64,000 bases of DNA from the NCBI GenBank assembly GCA_964036665.1, contig OZ038528.1, positions 8,252,501-8,316,500 of the forward strand. The letters are read 5' to 3'. Of this stretch, positions 21,801 to 33,700 are shown in pieces (positions within the stretch are counted from its first letter, which is position 1; every line of letters begins with the position of its first letter). Under the pieces are notes generated by a model, which saw only the letters and a list, made by a program, of their open reading frames with translations, searched no databases and was not told the DNA's origin. The stretch comes from Gordius sp. MW1. Taxonomy: Eukaryota > Nematomorpha > Gordioida > Gordea > Gordiidae. Position numbers and translations under genes: made by a program.

Positions 21801-23220
21801 TGCATGTATCTAGTACATATTACACAAGCGATCATTCCTTAAACTGCACATCTTTCGACGTGTTTTAAATGAAAAAACGCAATTTATCAAAATTAAGTAA
21901 ATACCTAAAATATTATGGTGAACAACGCGAACAAAGCAAAAAAAATAAAGGTAAACTGACTGCGGTATTTTTATAATTAGTGAAGAGCAACTCGTTTATA
22001 ATTTACAAAATTGAACCGGTGCACTCATACTCTCCCATTAAACTTGTTTTGATATTTATTAAGTTTAAAATATAAACTTTAAACAAATAACTTTTAATTA
22101 AAAAAAGATTCAGAAAAACTGTAGCATATTATATTGAACCTTCTTAAATTTTTATCACCTCAATATGATAGATTTTCGAACGTTTAAAGATTTGTATCTA
22201 ATGTTAATAAAACTTGAGTTTTACATATTAGTGTTTGTAATTAATTACTAATTGAAAAATTTTGCCATTCAACTATTATTTTACGGCCTCCTTGTTTCAG
22301 GATAAAATCATATAATTTATTTTTTATTTTAAAATTAAAATAATTATATTTTTAATTATGCAGTTCATGATTAATAACAGAAATTATAGAATTAGCTTAA
22401 TAAAAGGCTTCCAAACTTAACATTATTTCCCATCTAAATATGTATATTTATATAATAAATCATATTTTTTACAATTAACTCATCTGACATGGCAAAAAAC
22501 AATTATAAAAGTTCAAAATAAGCATATATTCCATCAATCATATTTGTTGTTTAAACAGTTATAATTTATAACAATGCATTTAAACCTTATTTTTTCAAAT
22601 ACACACTAAAAAAATTAAGAAATCATACTTATTTTTATTGGGTCAATATAACCCATGCATTCAGAATGACTTATATGTATCTCATAAGAGTCTATGCTCA
22701 TAAGTAAAGGTTTTAGATACTTAAATGTCTTGGACCCATGGGTGTAGGCAGGTTTTGGATTAGGGGGGAGGGCAAAATGTTTAAATTAATGTGGGACAAA
22801 ACATATTTTATTTTTAAGGGTTTTTACATTGAAAATTCCCCCCCCCCCCTTTTGATATTCAGCATGAAAGAATGCACGTCAGTTTTATATCTACTAAATA
22901 TAGTTTTAAGCAAATTGCTTTCTAATTTTAAGAAAAAAGTAATTGGTTTTAGTAATTTATATTCCAATTTTCTTTATGTATAAAAATATGTAAAATTGAT
23001 ATTAATTATAGCCTCAGAGATTGACATGTAGTTGTAGAGTAATATAGGTAAAATCAAATAAATAACTATACGACAGTTTGGAGCTACAATTTGAGTCTTA
23101 ATTGATTCACTTATATATATATATGAAATACTTTATATCAAAAGTTTTAATTAATGACAGCTAAAGAATTACTATCGTACAACGATATACCAAAATATGC
23201 AATATATTCTGAAAAATTAT
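21800..23220. other. AT-rich stretch without recognised genes
   Basis: Holds only a possible short exon-like ORF (MKKRNLSKLSKYLKYYGEQR..., from ATG 21869, followed by GGTAAAC) and half of a hAT-like MITE at about 22738-22860 (CATGGGTGTAGGCAGG, then a C run). Neither can be assigned a function. Confidence 0.3.
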
Positions 23221-23517
23221 TTAATTTTCTCTCATTCGAATTAAGGCATCTACTTCCTTTTCCATTTTTTGGCGTTTAGATCGTTCGAAAAATCCTTTTC
23301 CAAACTTGTAATAAAAAACTCCACTTGCCGCTACTAACACTGAAATGACTATAAAAGCGGGAGTAATAATAGATTGAGATTTTTTGAGGAGATTTTTATG
23401 AATAAATCCCTTTCTAGCAGGTTGAAAGTCCATAAACCTGCGATTTGTTACAAAGGAGGTAGATTCATGAACTACAATCAACTCGCCAAACAATCTTGCC
23501 GAATTCATCCTGGACAT
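23221..23517 (-). CDS. Small single-span membrane protein, unrecognised
   Basis: An intronless 98-codon ORF. The N-terminal half is basic with few acids (MSRMNSARLFGELIVVHEST ... NRRFMDFQPARKGF), which would suit a mitochondrial presequence. One hydrophobic segment follows (IITPAFIVISVLVAASGVFY, about residues 50-69), then a strongly charged tail (KRQKMEKEVDALIRMREN) like that of small inner-membrane or ER tail proteins. Composition is less AT-biased than the flanks, and no transposon similarity is seen. I cannot name a family. It could be a real intronless gene or a chance ORF; no neighbour helps. Confidence 0.5.
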   Translation of the reverse strand: MSRMNSARLFGELIVVHESTSFVTNRRFMDFQPARKGFIHKNLLKKSQSIITPAFIVISVLVAASGVFYYKFGKGFFERSKRQKMEKEVDALIRMREN

Positions 23518-25680
23518 TAACGCCCATTCTCCTAATTATCATAAGGAAGGCACTGGATATAGTGCTTGTAAAATTATATATTTGATTAACGGAAATCTTA
23601 ACTATAATCTTAAATTGAATGATCGATAGGCTTTTTTGCTGGGGGGCATGTTAAAATTGAGAAACATTTTTTAACCCTGCGACATTCAATTCGGTGAGAT
23701 GGTTTTCGGTAAGTTGACTGGCCACCTAATCCATAGACTACCGAACAGCTAATAATGGTAAAGTAAGGGTGTAGGCATTACATGCGTACTCATATAAGCA
23801 ACCTAAACGCAATTTTTATTGCTGAATTTTTATATTTATTTTTATAAATTTAAAAGCCCTAACACAAGTTAAAACTTATTTTACGATGAAAAAAATTGAA
23901 ACTACATTAGAAATATTTGAAGTTTAAAAGTACTATTAACGCCCTTTATAATACATTTTCTATATGTTATGAAGCATAAGTATTTCATTTGACTACATAT
24001 AAAATTGGCATCACATAAAATTTCACGAGAGTGTTTGTTTAAATTATGAAAAGAAAGTTTAAGAAAAATGATCCAAATTTATAAAATAATTATTATGAAA
24101 TATGATTTGAGGGAATATATGAAATAATGTCTGTTTAAATTTAGCAAAATATATTGAAAAGAACATTTAATCTTATTTGAGGGAATATATGTAATAATGT
24201 CTGTTTAAATTATGCAAAATAATGTTATTTATTTAAATCCCTTAAACACTTGATCCAAGGTTTAAATTTTTTGTTGTCAGTTTAAAACCGCTGGACAACT
24301 AATACACAATTCTCAATCGTCGATATTTAATATAAAGTAAATTTGAATAAATGGGTGTTAGATTCTAGATTTAGAAACAGAATTATATAAATTATTTAAA
24401 GGCTACAGATTTGAAAATAATGCGAGGAGGGGGTTGAGAAATACGCGGATAAAACTAACAGTGGAGGTAAAACAAAAATAAATTTATGGTCTTGTCGATC
24501 AATAAATGGATCATGTATATATTAGCAAAAATATATATATATAAAATAGCGTAAGAATATAGCCTTAAAAAACGTTAGAATGGCCATTTTTTGTAATTTT
24601 AACCTTATTTATCACAAATTCTAGACGACTTGGGGACAAAATAAAAACATACACTTATTCAGCATAAGATTTTTTATTACAAATGTGTCAGATCATGAGG
24701 TGTAATGACAAAGTCAGTATTTGCAGACGATTATACTATTTGTGCAAAACTACCTATTGCCTTGCATCTAAGACTGGCTTTCAATAAGAGAACAAATTGT
24801 TGTGCTCAGTTTTTTTCTGAGGAGAATATTTAAATGCTCAGTATAATAATCGAATGCCTAGTTAAATTTTAAATGCTCAGTAAATAATTCAATGTTCAGT
24901 ATTCTAGTTAATTGATGAGCATTTAATTCACTTGTTTAGTTTTTAATATCAATGCTGTTCAGTTTGCTCATTAACTGAGATTTTAATTCAAGTAAACTAA
25001 GTTTGTGTTAACCTCGCAATTTGTACTATTCAAAAAATGGCAGCATTATATTTATTTTTTTAAATTTTAATTTCTTTTAAACTTAAAGAGGAAAGGGCAA
25101 AGCATGTCAAGATTAATAATAGGTCATTAAATTTTATAGAATTCTAAATGTAATTTATCTAAAAAATTACTTGCACTTTACTTTTTTGGAGGAGGATAAG
25201 AGGAGAAAAATTGGAGACTTTTAAAAACCTTTTTAAAAAACTTAAACATAAGTAATTACGCCCCCAAACTATTTAGTTTAACCAAACAATATAACGGACG
25301 GTTTTAATTTCCTCACAGACATCTCTTTTTTAATGATTCTATATATATAATAAAAGAATGAAATTATGAGTCAAAATATTCTTTCTGAAATACGAGCGTA
25401 AATATAAAATAATGTAGAGAATTATGAATTTAAAATAATGCATTTTTTGTAAAAATACTGAGTATTTTTGATTTAAAGTTGAGCATATTCAAGTTAGTTT
25501 AAAGAGCATTTTTTGAATTATATCTTGACTTATTAATAAAATACTGAGCACATTTTACTAAGCATTTAAATAATATCCTTTCAAAAATTGCGGGTTGTAG
25601 ACATTTCCCCATATTGATACTCAAAGAATAAAATCAAAAGTACTAAAAAATCACTAAAGATTTTAACAATTATTACCAAC
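23518..25680. other. Repeat-bearing intergenic stretch
   Basis: Two tandem copies of a segment of about 50 bp (TTTGAGGGAATATATG...) lie at 24103-24151 and 24174-24222. At 24710-24760 the plus strand reads KSVFADDYTICAKLP, like the catalytic FADD box of a non-LTR reverse transcriptase. ATGCTCAGTA-type units at 24830-25010 and their inverse (TACTGAGCAC) at 25440-25580 match the arms of the Foldback-like element at 7.63-9.38 kb and may be a smaller, decayed member. Confidence 0.45.
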
Positions 25681-25960
25681 CGTAGCTTATTAAATTATAC
25701 CAGACCTCAATTCGGAACTCCTTTTGCCATAGCCAATTTTCAACGCTTTTTAGCCTCATCATAATTAAGGAACAAAAATGGTGATGTATGGTACCTCGGC
25801 GACATAGTATTGGCAATAAAATCGATTACCGCACTAAAAACCAAAGTGTTCTGAATTTTGGATAAGGCCAACTCACCCTCAAATTTTTGCATTTCAAAAA
25901 TTTAGAGCATATAGATTTGGCCAACAATTTAGGCGGCTATATTAGACCACAAACCATAAT
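25680..25960 (+). mobile_element. Decayed reverse-transcriptase fragment
   Basis: The plus strand reads TRPQFGTPFAIANFQRFLAS, a break, then DVWYLGDIVLAIKSITALK, resembling the catalytic block NIWYLDDATL of the element at 49837-52850 with one catalytic Asp changed to Gly. Stops follow. Similarity is by eye only. Confidence 0.4.
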
Positions 25961-26119
25961 TGTCACTATTTAGTCCTTGTGATCCGTTTGATAGGTCCGG
26001 TAAACCCCCAAACAATAAATAAATAACATCTTTGTATCATTAATATTAAACTGGTGAGACCCATTATAGGTCGGCAGTTCTTAAGATTAATAGGAACGCT
26101 AAAGAAATAATTTGGCTTA

Positions 26120-26890
26120 GATAACTGCATGGTCAGGCCCGGGGGCCGGACCTGGGCGGGTTTCTGCTTTAAAAATAACAAAAAGCCGGGGCTAGACGGG
26201 ACGATGTATAGCCTAGAAGGTTCAGACCGGGTCGAGATATATGTAAGGCTCGCTAAAAGCCCGTGACAAAATCATTTAGATTTTTATTCATGCATTTTGA
26301 CAAAGGTGTGTTTTGTTTTATTGTTCTGCCTAGTGCACCGAACAGCAAGCACAGATTGAGCTAAAGCGCATTTTAAACAATGCAGTTTGCGTGCCTGGGT
26401 CTAGAGTTGAAGCAAGTTAGCAATTTAACAACTCTGGTATGGGCATATACTACGAAGGGCTAAGAATGGTGTAAATCAAAAAGTACTGGACATGGAGGTA
26501 CCGGGGAAGAGAGGAAGAGGACGACCCCGTGTCACGTGGAAAGGGCAAGTCTATAAAGTTATGAAAACAAAGGTGATTAGTCAAGACATGGCACTCACAC
26601 GGTCAAGATGTTAGAGACTTATTAAAACAAACCCCACGACTGTGCGACCAAATAATCGATAAAGAAGAAGAAGATATTGTTTTAATCTATAAATGAAAAA
26701 ATAACAATGTATAATAAAAAAAGCAAATTAAAAAATTCTGTATACGGGCCCGAGCCGAACACGTACTTTGTTGAAAAGCCCCGGTCTATCATGTAGTATT
26801 TAAACGGCCCCGACTGGGCCCGTGCTTTGAAATCCTTGTCACGGGTGGGCCAATTGCACTAAAGAGGTCCGTTGCAGATCTCTAGTTTGC
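26120..26890. mobile_element. GC-patch DNA element with nested insertions
   Basis: The left end (TGCATGGTCAGGCCCGGGGG) and the right end (GGGCC...GTTGCAGATCTCTAG) look like inverted termini around CTAGAGAxCTGCA. The left part is collinear with 61730-61905 (GCATGGCCCGCGGGACGGGC ... AAATCATTTAG ... GTGTGTTTT). Inside lie a partial copy of the 786-983 MITE (26312-26432) and a retrotransposon 3' fragment (26450-26670). Confidence 0.45.
26450..26670 (+). mobile_element. 3' end of an RTE-type non-LTR retrotransposon
   Basis: Plus strand reads NGVNQKVLDMEVPGKRGRGR then PRVTWKGQ, the common RGRPxxTW tail of such elements, ending in a (GAA)n-type tail near 26660-26671. It matches the minus-strand fragment at 41390-41800 (KVLDMDVPEKRGRGRPRVTW). 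Confidence 0.72.
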
Positions 26891-27997
26891 CTTATTTATT
26901 AAATAAGTTATTATAGTTAACCAAAGGAAAAGATTTCAAGAAAAATTTTAAACGTATCTAGTAGCCTTCCTTTAAGGATGCCCCATGGGGCTTTGGGTAT
27001 AATGGCCACCCCTTCAACACTTTAATTATATGAGTGATGGCGATGCAGTTCAATTTGAAATTAAAGCTAAAAGTGTTAGTAGAAATGAAATGGGAGTCTA
27101 TTTAGGTGGTTGCGCTTGGACCTGAAAGTTTAGGAATACAATATTTAACTAAAGCAGGATCATCTTAGAATTTGGCCAGATCGGAGAAGACCATTTGCTT
27201 GTTGAGAAAATTTAGAGTGGTTTTATTAGATTGATAAAGCAAAGTGTAATCGAGCTTGTTAAATATGGAAAGTGAGCAGCACTTTATGTGCCCACTAAGT
27301 TTGATGGAAGAAGACGGTTGTGGGCAAAGTATGTGATTTATTAATATTTAATAAAAATCATGTACCCCCTAGCCCTACCCTGGATGGAATCTCGCAAACC
27401 CAACACCCATTGAATATTTTGTAAGCTGGAATCAGTTCATGCTAATCTTCATATCAGGTTCAATAAACTTTCATTAAGATTAATCACATTAAATACTTAG
27501 TTTGTACTCTTTGCATTTCAAATACTGCCTTTCCATCGGCCTAAGTGGCCCAGTGTTTCAGAAGACTCAGTTGTTTTTGGCTAAAACGGAATAGGACGAT
27601 GCCCATTAGCTACAAATTGCTTAAGCCCTGCAAAGTCACTTATTTAACTTGAATCTAACCCGGAGGCGGTTTAAAAGTTCTAGTTAAACCCAAACCCGAC
27701 TTGAAGGTGTTTTTAAATTTTTAACCCGAGCCCGACTCGACCCTAAAATAATAAGGAAGTTAGGTATGTTAAGTTTATTCGACAAATAAATCAACTTGAA
27801 CAAACAAACTAATTGATGCCACATTTTTGTGAACAAAAAATATTTGAGAACACGAACCCGGCCCGAAAGCATTTTAAAATTTTCAACACGAGCCCAATAC
27901 GGCCCGACCCGAAAGCGTTAAAAATTTTTTTAACCGAATCTCTTCCGAACGTGCTAATTTTGGTATCCAACACGAGAGTAAGAAAAATTGCAATGTG

Positions 27998-28159
27998 CAT
28001 GGGCGTAGCCAGGGGGTGACAGGGATGGGCGGCTGCCCCCTCTAAATCCAAAAAATCTTAGATATTTTATCAAATTATGGCTAAAATTTAAAATGGTTAT
28101 TTTGCCCCTCCCTTAATCATTATTGCCCCCCTATAATTTCAATCCTGGCTACGCCCATG
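27998..28159. mobile_element. hAT-type MITE (162 bp)
   Basis: Perfect 16-bp inverted ends CATGGGCGTAGCCAGG / CCTGGCTACGCCCATG. The host repeat is uninterrupted at the matching place in copy A (about 20475-20490), which proves it is an insertion. The flanks no longer show a clean 8-bp duplication. Confidence 0.88.
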
Positions 28160-28671
28160 AGGGTGTTTAAAATTTAATCGACAAATTAAAGTGCGATTTA
28201 TGAAACTAATTGATACCACAGATTGCGATTACTAAATTTATTTGAATATTATAGATATATATAAATATGATAGCATCTACAATATCGGGTCACATTTAAT
28301 TTGAAATGCATAGTTTTGCAAATGAAACATTTAATAAATTCAAACGTACTTTTATTGTCTATGAATATATATTTATGTAGTTTAAATCAATAATAAACTA
28401 ACACTTGACACTATTTAAATACAAATTAAAAGTGATATTTTGTTGATATATTTTACCTTCCACGAGTCAAATTTAAATTTGCGTGCAAATCAAAAAAAAA
28501 CAGATTAAAAAAACAAAAGGAAATTAATTAACTATAATGAATGATCTTCAATTATACATTTCGATATTAATTATAAAATATTATACATAATAGCATTAAT
28601 TTAAAAGATATGACCCGTGTATTTTGCAATGTAAGATTCATAACCTTTTCCCCAACACTTCAAATCCAACC

Positions 28672-28870
28672 CGACTCGACCTGAAAGCATATTAAAATTT
28701 TAAACCCGAACCCGACCTGAAAGCATATTAAAATTTTAAACCCGAACCCGACCTGAAAGCATATTAAAATTTTAAACCCGAACCCGACCTGAAAGCATTT
28801 AAAAAATTTCAAAACCCGACCAGACCCGAAGACATTTCAAAATTTTTAACCCGAATCCGACGTCGGGTTT
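28672..28870. repeat. 36-bp tandem repeat
   Basis: About four copies of a unit built as CCCGACCTGAAAGCAT, then ATTAAAATTTTAAA, then CCCGAA. Three copies are almost identical, the last decayed. The unit recurs singly in copy A (about 21695-21790). Confidence 0.85.
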
Positions 28871-28879
28871 TGGGTGACC

Positions 28880-30788
28880 TGACAGTTCTCTACTTTACAT
28901 CATCCTTAATCCTTCATAAGATATGTCGCCTACATTAGCCGATTTTCATTTATCATGTCCGCATAAATATTCTTTTTGCCATGGGACAATCATTCGTCTT
29001 ATGCTTGACCTTTAAATACCCAAAGCTCTAATTTGTATGAATAATTTATTGAAAATAAACTAATGTTTCTCGAAAATTATTATAAAACAATTAAAAGCCA
29101 ACTAGCGGTCATAAGCTAGTGTATTTGCGAAAGCCAAATAAAAAAAAAATCTCCACGGCATTTATTGAAAAATTACAAGTTGGACGGAAAGACGGACAAC
29201 GGACGGACAACTAAAAGTGAGCCCATAAATTGCATAGCAATAAAAAAATACTGCTTTCAGAAAGTTTAAATAAGGGAGCAAAAACATTTATAAAAACCCT
29301 TTTTATAATATACTTTTTGTTTTAGCCCTTTTATATTGAATAATTGGATTAACCATCAATAAAAATTTTGTGCCGATTTAAAATTAAAATTTCAACTGGA
29401 ATTATTTCTTTTAAAGATCTCTAAAATCTGAATATAACGGCTAATTATAAACCCTTAACTAGGGAATTTGGATTTGCCAACATGCCATCTGGACGCGCAT
29501 TAGATTTATCTTTTAACCAGTTCAATAAACTCTTTTCAAACGGGTACGCCTTTTACCTACCTCAAATTGTTTTGGTTGTTGTCGAGACAGGGGATGAATG
29601 GTACAAGGTGTTAAAACTTTGAATAAACTATTTATAAAATATTCATTTTTCAACCAAATTTTAGATAAGCTTTGCCAATCTATTTTGAATTCACAAAACA
29701 GAAAGAAAATTAAATCCGCGTAAATAAGTCACTTTAACTTTTCACATTGCCAAGTTAATTTTAAGGTTCCCGTCATGTCTTTCATTGAGGAATTAAACAA
29801 ATGCCATTTAGGTATGTTGATTTAATTTAAAAAGTCGTGGGTCGGTATTGCGCAACCGATTTAATATTAGGGGAGGAAAGCGGAGACTACACCCCGTTTA
29901 TTTATTTTAATGTTTTTTACGCATAGCAAATTCAAAAATGAGGCATTAAATTTGACAACAACCGAATTAAGTTTTATACTCCAGTATACGTGTATATAAA
30001 CCTTGTTTACACCATTTTTTCTAGAAACCGTGAACAAATCTCCAACTTCATCAGAAAATAATCACCCTTTTAAAGGTAAAGAGATTCTTTGTTCTTTCCC
30101 TATAAGGAACGTGTATGATTAGCGGAAATTCTGTTAGCTAGAATGAAGAGAGAGAGAGATCGATTTTTACTCATATGCCATAATTAAGCGCAGAGGGAGA
30201 TTCTAATGCTGATCGAAGAATTATTATTAAAGCTGGGAATCAACCGCTTGCTGTTTGCATATTTACTCTCCTCCTATCGATTCCAGAATTATGAAGAGGA
30301 GGAGTAGGAGGAACCAAGCAAAGAATCTAAGGCTAAATGGGGTGGATGGATGTTATCTAATTTTGAATTACGCAACGCGCATTTTTTTACCTTACTAATA
30401 ACAAACTGGCGTAACAAACAGTTGTTCACTCGCGCTACCCTCGTATAGGTTTACAACTTTAAAAACTTTCCTCATATTCCTTTTTAATTCGAAAAAGCAG
30501 GTGTTTGTGAGCAAAAATAGAAAACGCTATATAATTATGCCCATATTTTATCGAGGAGCTTTCTTATAGATCAATTAGTCACATTCGCTACTCACCGGTA
30601 CCATTATTTATTGCTTAAACAACATGAAACTCATTTAAATAATTAAGCCAACCTCCCAACTCCTAGGAATTTGCATTGTGTTAATAAAAATCCCCTTTAA
30701 GGAAAACTAAAACAAATTCAGGCTATTTATTTTTAAACGACAAGAAAAATCTCATTTAGGCAAAAAAGCTTATTCACATTTTCTCCTC
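28880..30788. other. Upstream region of the Zasp gene, repeat-bearing
   Basis: 28900-29035 is a minus-strand RTE-type fragment matching 41620-41750 (both invert to text like RMIVPWQKEYLCGHD / YDE.LSHDKNEYSTYGGHD). 29115-29250 is a copy of the GCATAGCAAT/GACGGACAAC repeat. 30130-30330 is purine-rich (GAAGAGAGAGAGAGA, GAAGAGGAGGAGTAGGAGG) and may be 5' leader or promoter of the gene starting at 30789, but no TATA box or first exon can be assigned. Confidence 0.4.
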
Positions 30789-33700
30789 ATGTCTGGTGAA
30801 ATTTTAACCATCCGGATGATTCGAAGCGGAGATTCAGTTCCTTGGGGATTTCGATTGCAGGGTGGAACGGATTTTTCAATTCCATTATCTATACAAAAAG
30901 TAAATTAACTTCGTACAACAATTTTAATTTTCAATATGAAATTGACTTAAATTTCCTGAAATCTGATTCTTATTTTTGCAGATTTAACAATTTTACTCGA
31001 TAAATTTTACTTTATGGTAATTATTTCCGTCCATTAAATATTTTTTAGATGTTTAATAGCTTCTATTTTATAAATGATATCCACTTTTTAATAGTCCCCC
31101 ACCTCTCTATTTTGCAACAATTTATATGTCTACCCCTTTCAAGGGCGTTGCCAAGGGGAGGCAGGGAGAAGCGGTTATTTGCCTTTAATCCAAAAATTCC
31201 TAAAAGTTTAATATATTTATGGCTTACGTTTTAAAAAAACTATTAATTTGCCCCTTCTTAAATCATTATGGCCCTCTCTAGCTCTAAACCTGCCCTACTT
31301 TTATTTATTTTTCAAACTCTTTCTTTCACTTATAATATAAAATAATTTAGACCCTCTCGCATTAATATACATAACCTCATCTTATTTTTCTATCCCAACC
31401 TGGGTTGCTAAAAAAATTGAATTTACCCAAGCTCACAATTGAATTGTATTTCAAATTGCATTGAAGTATAAGTTTTAGAAAGGAACAAATGGATAATAAT
31501 GTTATTTCATAGATTCAATTATTAATAAAAATTTTTAATGACATTTTTTACATGGGCATTATATGATATTAATTATAAAGGCATCCTTCAACGTATAAAA
31601 CTTTTTTTTTCAATAGATGCCCCTCAAGTATCCATATTTTACCACCTGTATTTAGTTGACTTCTACCAAAGTTCAATCAACAATTTTGTAGGTTTTAATT
31701 AAAAGCAATGTGTAAAAAGGATATTTCTAAATAATCAGATTTTAGAATAATTTGGCCTTAATAAAGGCTAATTTAGTTTTTATTTCTAACTTTTATATTA
31801 TTAAATAGATATAATGAAAACTAGGGCTAGCATCCCCAAAAGTACTTTAGAATATGATTGTTTTTAAAATGTAAAAATTAATTTAAAACTATAAAAGACC
31901 CTAAACTTTATCGAAAAATTTAAGTGATTTTTACTCACCCACCCTCTTTTTTGACTTAAAATATTTTCGATAATATTAATTTATTATTTAACTCGGTCGC
32001 CTTTAATTTAACAAATTCTCATCCCGACCTTTTTCTCTCGTTTTTAAAACGTGTTGCACCGTGTATTATTATGCATGTAGGTCAACGAAGGCTCTATTGC
32101 AGAAAAAGCGGGACTATTTGCTTGTGACCACGTGCTCAAGATAAGTGGCAAGTCGGCAGATACATTGTCTCACAGACAGGCGCAAGAAGCTATCATAGCC
32201 TCTAGGAATGACCTAGAATTAACCGTTCAACGGTAAATGATAACCATCTTGTTATATTCCATCATTTTTTAATTAATTCAACAAGCAGCCTATAACACCT
32301 ACTACTCCGTTGGTCAGGTTTTACCCGAGGGGTTTAAATTAAGAAGAATTTAGAGGATCGTTCTAGTTATTGATATAAAAGTGTAACCACCATCGGCGTA
32401 GCCAGCTTTCGGATTAGGGGGGGGGGCGAGCAAAAAATATTCGCCGAGACTAAGTGAGAGCAAAAAAAAAAAATAAGGTCGCCATTTTCAATTATGGAGG
32501 AGGGGGGGCGAAACACTAATTTTTTCCAATTTTTACAAAAATTTACATTAAAAAAAAGAAAAATTCTCATTTAGGGGGGGGGGCCCTTGCCTACGCCCAT
32601 AACCACTATGTAAAATAAAGAAATTAAATTAATACAATAATTTAGGCTAGATATTATGCCGATAAACGCTGGTAATAATTCTTTAAAATATCAATTTTTT
32701 AATTAAGGGTGCTAGGATCTTATAATCAAATGAGTCATTTTTCATGACCTGACTAATAAGTGTTACATAAATTTCCTAAATGATCTCTATTAATTAATAT
32801 AAATTTTATACCCGAAGTTAGACATCAAAAAAATACATTTTTCTACCTAAAAAATGTATATAATATTTTAATAGTATTTAGAATCGATAAATTTATAATG
32901 GATGCATTGTTTGAGGGGCACTATCTAAAAATGTTCTATATTTAAAATTCACACAGCGGTGCAATATCCGTTTGGAAACCACAGATGTTGGCTTGCGATG
33001 ACAAAGGGCAATCAGTCGTCAAGCATTCCTTAGCTCATCCAGAACAAGTAATCTTATCTATAAAAGCTGAAAACAATTAAAAATATGGTAATACCTTAAA
33101 TGAATTACTAGTCAGAATAATAAAATAAAATAAAATAAAATAAATTAAAGATGTAAAAGCGCAGTAACTATTAAAAAAACATTTGACTTTCTTATTATCG
33201 CATACTTTAAAGTTCAAAAGGAAAGAATAGACAATTTATGAAAGAATCGCATTGTGTTAAAAGCAGGAGTTTGTCCCGAACCCGAACCCCTGAACCCGAA
33301 CCGGGTAAAACCCGATGTTTTACAGAACCCGAACCCAAACCCGAACCCATTTTTAATAGTACTCTTAAAACCCGAACCCGATGAATACAAATAAGGGTTC
33401 GGGTTTTTAATTCAAAAATATATTGTGAATTGAATATCTCAGTTTTCTCTTTCATGACAATGTAACGAAAACCATACGATTGTAATTTCAATATTTTTAT
33501 GTTTCGGCATTTTTCATTCATTAATCGATACTAATTATCTCAAGAATTATTTGTAAGTATTATATATATAATTGATATAATATAATTTCTTGAACCTGTA
33601 CCCGAACCCGAAATCAATTCCTTAAACCCGAACACGAACCCAAACACGATTTCAAAATTTATGCCAAACCCGAACACGAACCCGTTTTATTTTAAGCGGG

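Larger units (their letters stand above)
27700..28890. repeat. Copy B of the 1.1-kb interspersed repeat, with a MITE
   Basis: Collinear with 20300-20866 plus 21593-21800. It carries the 162-bp MITE at 27998-28159, absent from copy A (empty site near 20480). Its right end has an expanded tandem array (28672-28870). Confidence 0.85.

Noticed and set aside
26990..27310. Protein-like text (DGDAVQFEIKAKSVSRNE, ALGPESLGIQYLTKAGSS)
   Set aside because: Frames shift repeatedly and I could not match it to a transposon or gene family; left unannotated rather than guessed.
27684..28051. Several overlapping ORFs on both strands
   Set aside because: They lie in the 1.1-kb interspersed repeat and change frame between its two copies.
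33207..33521. A 104-codon minus ORF
   Set aside because: Half is GSGLGSGS-type low complexity produced by the CCCGAACCC repeat.
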